The position numbers and the translations under genes are program-made. 64,000 nt of DNA from Spongospora subterranea f. sp. subterranea. Lineage: Eukaryota; Endomyxa: Phytomyxea; Phytomyxea; Plasmodiophorida. The stretch lies in NCBI GenBank assembly GCA_049724395.1, contig JAUGWO010000080.1, positions 1 to 64,000 of the forward strand, given 5' to 3'. Below the pieces are notes generated by a model, which saw only the letters and a list, made by a program, of their open reading frames with translations, searched no databases and was not told where the DNA came from. This document shows, piece after piece, positions 23,838 through 35,010 of this stretch (its first letter is position 1; every line of letters begins with the position of its first letter).

Positions 23838-26034
23838 TGTGGTATCCGGGGCAAGGTGGAGAATCAGCGGAAGTGGATCCCGTGTATTAGATGATTCGAT
23901 AGAAAGAGAGACAAAGAACTAAGATCAAAAGTAAGAAAGAGGGAATTAGAGGATCAAAGGTACGGGAGAGGAGTGGAGTCAGAGAACATTTGGGTCGGGC
24001 AGAGAGGAAGGTCGAGTCGGTCACGACATCACTTTCCCCCGGATCTCTTGGGCGAAGATTGGCGGCGGTGAGTAGGTCTATCGTCGCGCTGAGGTCGTCG
24101 AGTGACGTTCTGGAACAGGCAGACCGCAGATGTTGATACCTAAAGGGCCGAAAAGATTGCGGCCGATGATCATCCTGACTCCTCTGGGATGCTGGACGAG
24201 CTCGAAACGATGGACGAACGGCTTGGAGTCCCATGTGAACCGGAGCTTGATTGACCCTAACCGGGAAACGGAGACGTCGAGTGCTCCGAGCGAGACAGTG
24301 CTGTTGGCCGGCGGGGCGATGAATGTTCTGCGGAGGACGGGAGGTAGTAATCCTAGCACATTTTCAGGAACGCTTGAGTGGGATGTTCCACTGTCAATTT
24401 AGGCGGGCTCGTGGAGAGTGTCGCCTAACACCACAGGAACGAAGAACCCTGTTGAGATATGGTCAGTGGATGACGCATCAACAGTGAGGGTCTGTGTGTC
24501 GAACAGGTCCAGAACGTCGTCGACGGTGGCGTCGTATGACGATGGGTCGATCGTTGGTTCGAGGGCAGGTTCGGGGATGTCCATCAGATGGCGAGACTGC
24601 TGCGTTCGGGGAGGCGGTGGGCACTGTTTCGAGAAGTGGGTGGCGGAATGACAATTAAAGCACCGCATCAAGGGGGATCGGGCTGTGGGCGGCGGAGGAT
24701 TAGACGACGTTTTCTGCCATGGCTGGAAGCAGGCCCAGACTTCATTTGCGCCTGACATGACGCGTCGTCATTACCGGCAGAGCGATGGTAGGTGCACCAC
24801 TTGGTACGAGCGTTATCAGATAGCAATGAGGACTGAGATTCGGTGGTTGGCTGCCGCATACGATCCCTGGGGCAGATCGTGTTCAAGGTGCCAACTAGCG
24901 ACTGAACGGATGCCAGCGCCTCGGGACGGGTGAACTTGACCAGATACAAATCCTTGCGATCGTAATCTGGGAGACGGTGGATGAGATGCATGACGCGGTC
25001 TCCCAACTTGGGATCCAGCTCGGCGAGGCGCATTGCTTGATATAGGCCGGCGAAACCGAGGACGGTTTCCCTGGGCGACTTCCGGATGGACTCGAACCGA
25101 TCTCGATAAACTGCGATCATGTCGTCGGACGCGTAATGCTCGAGGAATCGTTGCCGAGCAATGGACCAGGGGAGGGATGGCAGCTCGCTCCGGCACCAGT
25201 CCACCTGGTTCTTGTCGCAGCACTCTATCAGCGCCAGGGTGAACCGGTGACGCGGATACCCGTGAGCATCAAGCCGATCCTCGAATGCTGTGAGGAACTC
25301 GTGAACGGAAGATGTTGAGGAGACGGATGGTCTGTGAAATGTTGGGAGATTGGAGGGGAGCAGAGAGGGGCGATCGTGCGGAACGATAGCCACATGGTAA
25401 AGCGACGCGTTTCATCGAACAACGAGTTGCTGAGCGCGTTGACAATGACGTGGCGGGATGAATGGTGAGCTGCGTTAGGCGCGAAGTCCTGTTATCGAAT
25501 TACTCAGCTGGCGGTGATGGCGAGGGTGAGCTGCTCCTGCAGAACCTGGATTTCCTTCTGCAGGTCCTTCGCGGCGTTTGTGTCGGCGGAAGAGGGACGA
25601 GAACCTGCGCAGCGCTCGAGTATGCTGTTCCGTTCGGCTGTGGACGATAGGATTCGCCGCCAAATGTTGAAAATTAGCATGTTCAGGGACTGGCTGGGGT
25701 TCGCTTCGGGTTCGGGCGCGTTGTAGGGGGATGGCGGCTAGGAGCCTGACCTGGGCGGCACTCGAACTTTGATGTGGAGGAAGCGGGGCGGCGACACCGT
25801 CGTTCTCCGGCATGTTGTGCTCTGACGTCGGGTTCATATCTCGCTGAAAAAAAGATGTGGTATCCGAGGAAAGGTGGAGAATCAGCGGAAGTGGATCCGT
25901 ATATTAGATGATTAGATAACAAGAGAGACGAGATCAAAAGTACGAGTGAGGGCATTAGAGGATCAAACGTACGGGAAAGGAGAGGACACTTGGGTCGGGC
26001 AGAGAGGACGATAAAGTCGGGCACGGGCACGTCA
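23838..26034 (-). mobile_element. Ty3/Gypsy fossil, family A copy 1 (gag-protease with LTRs)
   Basis: Minus-strand element. The 5' LTR is about 25856-26034 and the 3' LTR about 23838-24037, similar at roughly 85 percent by eye. The LTR starts TGATGTCGTG next to a purine-rich tract (CCGGGGGAAAG on the coding strand). The internal part has gag (25393-24668), a CCHC zinc knuckle (CFNCHSATHFSKQC, about 24660) and a retropepsin-like protease segment (IIGRNLFGPLG, about 24150). Reverse transcriptase and integrase are essentially missing, so it is an internally deleted copy. It is broken, with a handful of interruptions in what remains. LTR divergence suggests an old insertion. Confidence 0.8.
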
Positions 26035-26040
26035 GTCGGG

Positions 26041-26440
26041 TTCATGTCTCACCGAAAAAAAAGATGTGGGATATTGGGGAAGGAGGGAAAGTCGGTGGAA
26101 ATGGATCCGTGTATTAGAGACGAAGGCAAAAGAGAGAGTGAGTATTAATATTGAACGGTAAACGCCTGAGGACACTGGGGTGAGGCACGACAAATTTGTC
26201 GCCTGGGCCGATGGAACAATCAGGCCATGGAAAATTGTTAAATACTTGGCCAGTCTCCCCGGGAGGCAATCAGAACAATGGCTGGTGTCCTCATACGTGT
26301 GCCTAAGGCTACCGTTCTATTTTCTTTCACGCTCTCTCTGTTGCCTTCGAATCTAATACACGGATCTGATTCCACCGATTTTCCCTCCTCACCCAATATA
26401 CCACATCTTTGTTTCGGTGAGAAATAAATCCCAGAGAGCA
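26041..26440. repeat. Inverted pair of family-A LTR variants
   Basis: About 26041-26130 is the reverse complement of about 26320-26440. Both carry the family-A LTR words (GGATCCGTGTATTAGA and its complement). They sit between the 5' ends of copy 1 (minus) and copy 2 (plus), making a head-to-head junction. Confidence 0.7.
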
Positions 26441-28365
26441 CAACATGCCGGAGAGCGCAGGCGTCGCCGCCCCGCTTCCTCCACATCAAAGTTTGAGTGC
26501 CGCAGCTGTATCGCCCAGGGCAGGCTCCGAGCCGTCATCCTCCTATTTCGCGCCCGAACCCGAGGCGAACCACAGCGATTTTCAGCATTTGGCGGCGAGG
26601 GAGGGAGGCGAAGATGGGAGCTAGAGGAATCGGGACGAAGACGGGAACCAAATTGATTCGTCCACAGCCGAATGGAACAGCATACTCGAGCGCTGTACAG
26701 GTTCTCGTCCCTCTTCCGCCGACGCAAACTCCGCGAAGGCCCTCCAGAAGGAAATCCAGGTGCTGCAGGAGCAGCTCACCGTCGTCATCACCTCCAACCA
26801 AGTAAATTGATAACAGGACTCCGCGCCTAACGCAGCTCACCATTCATCCCGCCACGTCATTGTCAACGCGCTCAGCAACTCGTTGTTCGATGAAACGCGT
26901 CGCTTTACCATGTGGCTATCGTTCCGCACGATCGCCCCTCTCTGCTCCCCTCCAATCTCCCAACATTTCACAGACCATCCGTCTCCTCAACATCTTCCGT
27001 TCACGAGTTCCTCACAGCATTCGAGGATCGGCTTGATGCTCACGGGTATCCGCGTCACCGGTTCACCCTGGCGCTGATGCGACAAGAACGAGGTGGACTG
27101 GTGCCGGAGCGAACTCCCATCGCTCCCCTGGTCCTCGCTCGGCAACGATTCCTCGAGCATTACGTGTCCGACGACATGATCGCAGTTTATCGAGATCAGT
27201 TCGAGCCATCCGGAAGTCGCCCAAGGAAACCGTCCTCGGTTTCGCCGACCGATATCTCCAAGCAATGCGACTCGCCGAGCTGGATCCCAAGCTGGGCGAC
27301 TGCGTCATGCATCTCATCCACCGTCTCCCAGATTACGTTCGCAATAATTTACCGAGATCTGTCCTCATCGCTATCTAATAACGCTCGTACCAGTGGTGCA
27401 CCTACCATCGCTCTTCCGGTAATGACGTCGCGTCATTTCAGGCGCAAATGAAGTCGGGGTCTGCTTCCAGCCATAGCAGAAGTCCAAGCAAATGGTGCCA
27501 GGTTCACAATTGTTCGGCCCACGACACCTCCGAGTGCAGGGCGTCCCGCTCCACAGGGCACACGACGTCAAATCCGGTAACCGTTCCCTCAAACGTCGTC
27601 TAATCCTCCGCCGCCTACAGCCCGATCCCCGCCGATGCGGTGCTTTAATTGTCATTCCGCCACCCACTTCCCGAATGTGCCCACCGCCTCCCCGAACGCA
27701 GCAGTCTCGCCATCTGATGGACATCCCCGAGCCTGCCCTCGAACCAATGGTCGACCCGTCGTCAGACGACGCCACCATCGACGACGTTCTGGACCTGCTC
27801 GACACACACACCCGCACTGTTAATGCGTCATCCACTGACCATTTCGTTCCTGTGGTGTTAGGCGACACTCTCCACGAGCACCGCCTACATTGACAGTGGA
27901 ACATCCCACTCAAGCGTTTCTAAAGATGTGCTAGGATTACTACCTCCCGTCTTCCGCAGAACGTTCATCGCCCCGCCGGCCAACAGCACTGTCTCGCTCT
28001 CGGAGCACTTGGTGTTTCCGTTCCCGATTGGGGCAATCGAGCTCTGGTTCACATGGGACTTCAGGCCGTTCGTCCGTTGTTTCGGGGTCGTCCAGCCCCC
28101 CAAAGGAGTTCGAGTAATCATCGGCCGCGATTTTTTCGGCCCGTTAGGTATCAGCATTGGCAGTCTACCCGTTCCAATCGCTCGTCAAGCCAACGACAGC
28201 AGCGATGAAACGGTACCGTCGCTTGCATCGGATGCCGACACCGCCAACCCGTTTCGACAACATCCCCACCTACTGGCTGCAAGCAAGCGTAATCAATCAA
28301 TTTCAGTCAATTCGTTCAGCAAGCTACCGGAAGCCGTCGTCCATTTGAACACGAACGATTAGAGT
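26440..28365 (+). mobile_element. Ty3/Gypsy fossil, family A copy 2 (gag-protease)
   Basis: Plus-strand copy. Its gag begins with the same residues as copy 1 (MAIVPHDRPSLLPSNL at 26912), followed by a CFNCHSATH knuckle near 27637 and a protease region ending VIIGRDFFGPLG near 28110-28155. No reverse transcriptase or integrase follows; the sequence passes into a Gypsy family B element of opposite orientation at about 28380. It is broken, with several interruptions. With copy 1 it forms a large imperfect palindrome. Confidence 0.75.
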
Positions 28366-28439
28366 TCAGTTTACCGGCGCATAGCCCCCACCGCCTCCAG
28401 CCCATTTGTCGGCGCCCAGATATCTCAATCGCAATTCAG

Positions 28440-30915
28440 TCAGCGCTATCCAGTTCTCCCAATCATCGGCAGTGGATAGCTTGCGCTCGATTTGCAAACC
28501 TCGAGTGGAGACACTTCCAAAATCCTGCGATCATCTGTGGGCCCCGGTTGGATATGATCTCGTCAGGAAGGCCATGCAAACGGAACACGTGTCGTAACAT
28601 CAATTCGGCCAATCCAGGTAATGTGGTAGTCTCATTACACGGGATGAAGTGTGCCATCTTTGAGAACCGATCAACCACTACTAAAATGGAGTTGAACCCG
28701 TTAGAAGTTGGTAGCTTAACAATAAAATCGAGTAATATCGACCGCCATAACTCTGCTGGGATGGGTAAAGGACGAAGCAAGCCTGTTTCGTCCGCTGGCA
28801 GCGCTCACAAGACAGGTCATAACGGCGAATGAACTTGGCCATGCCCGCCCATTAAAAGTGTCGTTAAACAGCTTTGAGCGGTTTCCGACGACCAGGATGA
28901 CCTCTTAATGGTCCGGCATGAAGCTGAGCAAGCACCTCGATTTGTCCATGTTCTGTAGGCACCATTAGCGCTTGATGTCGGTAGAGTAGTCCCTCTTGGA
29001 CGTGGAAGGGGTTGGCGATGTTGCGGATGAGTTTCTGAACTGACTGACCGTTGGCCTGAGCTTCCCTGATGATATCGACAAGCGGGCGGGTGTTCTGACG
29101 GTGTGGCAGAGTGCCATTTAGCTGCAACGGCCCAGTGTTCAGATTGTCTTCCGTTAGTAGTGAAGTTCGCTGGTCTTTTCAGACAGGGTCATCATGTTTG
29201 AATCTCGTATTCAGGCCGCCTCAAGAGCGCGTCTGGCTGACCTGAAAGAAAGTGACCCAGCACGATGGTGAACGACGAGTCGTACTCGCATAGGATCATT
29301 GATCAGCGAGCTTGCCGGCGGCTGAGAATTTCGAAGTTGAGAAGAATCGAAGATTGTTGTGATCGAGATAGAATTTTGATCTTGTGCGGGCTACCCTCCA
29401 AGAAATGACGCCACCGTATGAGTGCTACCACGATTGCCAGTAATTCTTTGTCATGCGTCTCGTAATTAATCTCAGCTGGTATAAACTTTCGCGAATGAAC
29501 TGCGACAGGACCTAATTTACCATCGGGTTGTACCTGTGATAATATCATATCCAAGCAGGGAGATGAAAGACAGAAATGGGCCGAAACGGGGGCTTGGGTG
29601 AAGGCGTGTTTGATCGTATCAAAAAGCTTCCTGATGCAGCGGTTGCCATGAAAATGTAGGAGTTTGCCACAAGGTGATATTTGATGTTTTCTCCGGATCC
29701 ATGTCCACTACCTGAGGGCTGATAATATATCCCACGAATGACATGAAAGCACATTTTTTTCGAGCTTGGTGAATAATCCCTTTTCGCGTAGTTTCTGCAA
29801 AACGACCTTAACGTGAGCTTCGTGCTCTTCCGGATCCTGCGAATAGATTGATATATAATCCAAATATATCAATACGAATTTCCCAAGGAACTTTTAAAAC
29901 GTCTCGTTCATCAGTCGTTGGAATGAAGCAGCGGCGTTCTTGATCCGGAACGGCAACACTTGGTATTCGAAGTGCCCATACTAGCAATTGAATGCTGTCA
30001 TCCATTCATCCCCAGGTTGAATTCTAACAAGATTGTACGCGCCGCGAAGATCGATCTTGTGATAGCATTTGGCTCCAGCTAGCTGTTGTAGGAGTAATAT
30101 GTTATCAATGAGAGAAAGACGGTAGGGTTCTCGTTTCGTAATGTTATTCACGTTCGTGTCAGTGGAACCATCCTCTGTTGGTCGTCCCCAAGAAACCTCG
30201 GATGGAACCAAGGTCACGAATGGTAACCAAACGGTGTTTGAATCGAGTTGCTTGAGTCCAGTCAACGTCTTGCGACAATAACCGGAACTCGTTGCAGTAT
30301 TGTCCAAGGCTATGTCCGATCCTTAGCCAACGCAGAGAGTCGGCAGCTTTGCTAGCCCGGTCGGGATCGTCAAAGGCAATGGTGAATGCCGTGATGAATG
30401 CATTAAAATCGGTCAACGTGGAACTAGAAGATTCATAGAATGGCGTCAGCCAGGCACGGGCTTGCCCAGTAAGAAAAGTGCATATTGATACGCAAAACGT
30501 TCTATTGCACTTGGCCAAACCAATGCCGAAATTCGACTCTATTTCCTCCATGTGTTTCTGGCACTTTTAACTCGGGATCCTTTTCAAAGTTTTCCTGAGC
30601 TCGGGTTCTGGTTGATTGCAGTTCCGAGAGCTGATTGGTCAGGCTTGTGATTCGGGCTTCTGTTTCCAGGCGGAACTGGACAAACTCGGCCAGTACGGCT
30701 TCCAGTTGGGATTGGGCTGTTTGTCGAGTCGTTGGCGCATCACCATTTGTCATGATTGATGGCGTAGTACGTTGCGTAAATGGTATAGTATTGTATACAA
30801 AAAGTCGCGGTTCTTATGGGTCGGGTAATCCTGTGTACTCCCAGGTGTTTCCCTACTTCCGCCTGGCCGCTACAAGTAGCTTGGGTATCCATTGAAGGAA
30901 CCTATTTGACCAGAC
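28440..30915 (-). mobile_element. Ty3/Gypsy fossil, family B (gag, RT, RNase H, integrase)
   Basis: Minus-strand order: LTR-like end (about 30775-30915), gag (30753-30159, with FLTGQARAWLTPF), reverse transcriptase (about 30120-29560, with [13 protein letters not shown]), RNase H (29554-29303, with HSRKFIPAEINYETHDKELL), integrase zinc-binding region (about 29127-28864) and integrase core (28780-28463, with VVVDRFSKMAHF). The gag-to-RT join is abrupt and the protease is not visible, which indicates internal loss. The copy is broken with roughly half a dozen or more interruptions. It is old, but no intact LTR pair is available to date it. Confidence 0.8.
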
Positions 30916-31019
30916 GTTGAGTAAAGGGAAATTCGCGGAATGAACGGGAGCGGTAACAGAGCAGTTGTTAAGATAACGGCAGACGGTAACGTTAGTGGGA
31001 AGGTGGTGGGGGTTACGCA

Positions 31020-31440
31020 ATGGAAAGGTTCGGACAAACTGTCACGAATGGTAAACAAACGGTGTTGATTGAAAACGACGTAGCAGCTGTCACTGATGGG
31101 ACATAGCCTTGGACAATACTGCAGCGAGTTCCGGTTATTGTCGCAAGACGTTGACTGGACTCACGCAACGCTGATTCACCAAGTTCGACAAGGACTGCCA
31201 CGCGATCTCCAACGGATGCTCAACCTGTCCGAAGGCACGGGAAACCAGTTCGTGTCCTTGGACCAGTTAGTGATCACTGCTACGTCGTTTTCAATCAACA
31301 CCGTTTGGTTACCATTCGTGACAACCAAGGTCCCCGGCCGCGTCTGGATCGACCCGCGCGCTCTCTTAACGCCAAGCTCACCCGAACGTTTTCCAATGCC
31401 AAAGGAATTAGAGACTGGGAGCTGGGCAAGGCGTCTATGA
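31020..31440 (+). mobile_element. Ty3/Gypsy family B gag fragment bounded by inverted repeats
   Basis: A plus-strand gag piece ([20 protein letters not shown], about 31096-31270), matching the minus-strand element next door, is flanked by inverted copies of a roughly 50-bp block at 31036-31090 and 31268-31325. It is a fragment only. Confidence 0.65.
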
Positions 31441-31557
31441 TTGGGCAAGTAGTGCCTCGGGCTAGGCAAGGCGTCTAGGAATGGGCGAGGGACTAAGAAA
31501 GATCAGAGGTGTATTAACTACAGCTGATGATCAGATCTGGCGGTCCGTAGGCCGAAA

Positions 31558-32770
31558 TAGGTCAAGGATAGGATGAGCACTGGTGAGGGGGGCGACACCA
31601 GAGGGTACGCGTGATACGTGTCCTGACAGGACTGATCACCCCTCCTGGTCAAGGATAGGATGAGCACTGGTGAGGGGGGCGACACCAGAGGGTACGCGTG
31701 ATACGTGTCCTGACAGGACTGATCACCCCTCCTGGTCAAGGTTAGGATGAGCACTGGTGAGGGGGGCGACACCAGAGGGTACGCGTGATACGTGTCCTGA
31801 CAGGACTGATCACCCCTCCTGGTCAAGGTTAAAGATGAGCACTGGTGAGGGGGGCGACACCAGAGGGTACGCGTGATACGTGTCCTGACAGGACTGATCA
31901 CCCCTCCTGGTCAAGGTTAGGATGAGCACTGGTGAGGGGGGCGACACCAGAGGGTACGCGTGATACGTGTCCTGACAGGACTGATCACCCCTCCTGGTCA
32001 AGGTTAGGATGAGCACTGGTGAGGGGGGGCGACACCAGAGGGTACGCGTGATACGTGTCCTGACAGGACTGATCACCCCTCCTGGTCAAGGTTAGGATGA
32101 GCACTGGTGAGGGGGGCGACACCAGAGGGTACGCGTGATACGTGTCCTGACAGGACTGATCACCCCTCCTGGTCAAGGTTAGGATGAGCACTGGTGAGGG
32201 GGGCGACACCAGAGGGTACGCGTGATACGTGTCCTGACAGGACTGATCACCCCTCCTGGTCAAGGTTAGGATGAGCACTGGTGAGGGGGGCGACACCAGA
32301 GGGTACGCGTGATACGTGTCCTGACAGGACTGATCACCCCTCCTGGTCAAGGTTAGGATGAGCACTGGTGAGGGGGGGCGACACCAGAGGGTACGCGTGA
32401 TACGTATCCTGACAGGACTGATCACCCCTCCTGGTCAAGGTTAGGATGAGCACTGGTGAGGGGGGCGACCAGAGGGTACGCGGATACGTTCCTGACAGGA
32501 CTGATCACCCCTCCTGGTCAAGGTTAGGATGAGCACTGGTGAGGGGGGGCGACACCAGAGGGTACGCGTGATACGTGTCCTGACAGGACTGATCACCCCT
32601 CCTGGTCAAGGTTAGGATGAGCACTGGTGAGGGGGGGCGACACAGAGGGTACGCGTGATACGTGTCCTGACAGGACTGATCACCCCTCCTGGTCAAGGTT
32701 AGGATGAGCACTGGTGACGCGTGATACGGGGGCGAACCAGAGGGTACGCGTGACATGTCCTGTACTATCG
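31558..32770. repeat. 87-bp minisatellite, about 14 copies
   Basis: The unit is GGTCAAGGTTAGGATGAGCA, then a G-rich run, GGGTACGCGTGATACGTG, TCCTGACAGGACTGATCACC and CCTCCT. The period is 87 bp (31561 to 31648), a multiple of three. Copies differ mainly in the length of the G run and in a few short deletions near 32460-32490 and 32700-32760. On the minus strand a 29-residue peptide repeat is open for long stretches, but no start or gene context supports it. The unit contains short palindromes (TCCTGACAGGA, TGATCA). Confidence 0.95.
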
Positions 32771-33124
32771 ATAAAAATTGGTTATGCGTAGTCGCAACAA
32801 GAGAGGGTGGTCAGCAATTCCTATAGCGGGTTCCCATGACCTTTTAGATGGCGGGTAACCCTTCCAATTTACTGTATATTGTACTTGTCGTCTATGAATT
32901 TGTGAATCCAGAATGTCTTAAACTTCCTTGAAAGGTCGCTAGGGTTCGTCCTGCAGTACAATGACCGGGGGTTTTACGTCCAAGGCGCGGCCAGGAATGT
33001 CGCTGACGCGTTACGGTTCTAATTTTGACACATGGAACGTGTTATTGATTCGTCATTGGGGTGGTAACTTGATTGAATATGTGACGTCATTTACCATTGC
33101 GGTGATAAGGAACGGACCTGTAAG
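32771..33124. other. Spacer, nothing recognised
   Basis: No gene or repeat identified; open frames here are short and without motifs. Confidence 0.3.
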
Positions 33125-33440
33125 CAATTGTGGTATCTCGTGGAAAGGTGGAGAATCAGCGGAAGTGGATCCGTTTATTAGATAACAAAAAGCGAATGAA
33201 CAAAAGGATATGAGAATTGGTCACGTAGTGAATCAGCGAAACCAGTCGCGTGCGATTCTTGAATTTCTGTTGGTGACGAGACAGATTATCTGCAATAAGA
33301 TTCTCGTTAGTGGCAATGTAGTGAAAGGTGATGAAACAAGTCGAAACGTCATATGCGAGTGTTATGGATCGTAGAAATGAGGCAAATGAGGAAAAGAAGA
33401 GTCCTGAGTATAGACATGTTATCAATGTTCAATAAGGCTG
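33125..33440 (-). mobile_element. LTR (family A) end and RNase H tail of a Gypsy-like fossil
   Basis: 33125-33185 matches the family-A LTR (GGTGGAGAATCAGCGGAAGT). On the minus strand, 33425-33156 contains FHYIATNENLIADNLSRHQQ, the N-xx-AD-LSR motif at the end of the RNase H domain in Ty3/Gypsy and DIRS-type elements. It is a small fragment. Confidence 0.55.
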
Positions 33441-33464
33441 ATGCTCGACGTGGAAGTTATGGTA

Positions 33465-33650
33465 TACAAATGTTGGCGGGTCCTTATGGGTCGGTGTTTC
33501 CCTACTTCCGCCTGGCCGCTACAAGTACCCTTGGGTATTCACTGAAGGAACCTATTAGACCAGCTGTATTCACCCTCATAACCTGTCAAAACGACCACAC
33601 CAAATGGGACCTGCCCCCACCCGATTACATTGCCTATCCAGAGTTCGTCG
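33465..33650 (+). mobile_element. Family B LTR-like copy
   Basis: It shares GTTTCCCTACTTCCGCCTGG and the following block with the LTR at 30850-30910. An inverted relative lies at about 34810-35010. Confidence 0.6.
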
Positions 33651-33959
33651 TGGAAGATCGCCTGCTTGGCTGCCAGAAATTCTCCGATCATGTGTTTCTG
33701 TGATGTGGCTTCAATATGATAGCAAAATTTGGAAGCGTGATGCCAGATGAAACCTAAAACCAGTGTCCGAAACGTCTGAAGCGCAGATAAGGGTAAGTGG
33801 TCGTGATGATCGCTGAGCAGCAGTTCGATGTAAGTAGTGGGCCCTCTTGTGAGAGATTGGCGGGCGTCCGTTGTAAAACGACGGAATTGGTGGATCGTCA
33901 ATTCGGAAACTCCAAAAATCGAACACAATTGTGGTCTTGAAGGAATTCAATACTGAAAT

Positions 33960-34750
33960 TCGAGCCCTTATTTGATTTTCGTGAAAATCAACATCAACAT
34001 ATTCAAGGCGTCTTCGACCATTTGTTGCCATGACTGAAGAACACGAGATTGGCGGGTGTGTTTTGTGAAACGACGGAATTAGGTGGATCGTCAATCGGGG
34101 AACCGATGAGGGAGTGCTACCAGCGTTAGATCATGCTACCGGCGTTACAACATGCTATCAGCGTTATTTACAACATGCTACAGGCGTTATTTACAACCTG
34201 CTACAAGCGTTATTTACAGCATGCTACGGGCGTTATTTACAACATGCTACCGGCGTTATTTACAGCATGCTACGGGCGTTATTTACAACATGCTACCGGC
34301 GTTATTTACAACATGCTACAAGCGTTATTTACAGCATGCTACGGGCGTTATTTACAACATGCTACCGGCGTTATTTACAACATGCTACAAGCGTTATTTA
34401 CAGCATGCTACGGGCGTTATTTACAACATGCTACCGGCGTTATTTACAACATGCTACAAGCGTTATTTACAGCATGCTACGGGCGTTATTTACAACATGC
34501 TACGGGCGTTATTTACAACATGCTACCGGCGTTATTTACAACATGCTACAAGCGTTATTTACAACATGCTACGGGCGTTATTTACAACATGCTACCGGCG
34601 TTATTTACAACATGCTACCAGCGTTACAACATGCTACCGGCGTTACAACATGTTACAGGCGTTACGACATGCTACTGGTCATGGCAATAAATGGTCGAAG
34701 GCTCCTTGAAGATATTGATGTTGTTTTTGACGAAAATCATTGTGTTCGGC
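33960..34750. repeat. Inverted repeat enclosing a minisatellite
   Basis: 33962-34030 (reverse complement contains CATGGCAACAAATGGTCGAA) matches 34676-34745 (CATGGCAATAAATGGTCGAA). Outside these arms lie inverted family-B LTR copies (33465-33650 and 34810-35010). The whole 33.5-35.0 kb block is therefore a nested palindrome with the 23-bp array in its loop. Confidence 0.8.
34115..34680. repeat. 23-bp minisatellite with 69-bp higher-order period
   Basis: The unit is GTTATTTACAACATGCTACC plus GGC. Three unit variants (ending ACGGGC, ACCGGC and ACAAGC) alternate in order over much of the array, giving a 69-bp higher-order repeat. The unit has no stop codon in any + frame, so all three + frames stay open across about 550 bp. 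No gene signal supports translation. Confidence 0.95.
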
Positions 34751-34809
34751 ATTTGGGGTTCCCTAGATCTGACCACATGGCCTCTATGAATGTAAGAGAG
34801 TAACCTGCC

Positions 34810-35010
34810 TGACAGTAAATTCGGAAACTCTGGATAGGCCATGTAATCGGGCGGGGGCAGGTCCCATTCTGTGTGGTCGTTAGGACAGGTTATGTCCTTC
34901 AGTGGATACCCAAAATACTTGTAGCGGCCAGGCGGAAGTCGGGAAGCCTGGTAGTGTACACATGGATTACTCAACCCCTAAGAACCCGCGAACCTTTGTA
35001 TACCATACAT
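34810..35010 (-). mobile_element. Family B LTR-like copy, inverted
   Basis: It contains the reverse complement of the 33465-33650 block (TTGTAGCGGCCAGGCGGAAG) and abuts the 3' end of the Gypsy family A copy 3. Confidence 0.6.

Noticed and set aside
34114-34803. Three long + frames (up to 229 codons) as a gene
   Set aside because: Direct product of the stop-free 23-bp unit; all three frames are open equally, so none is favoured.
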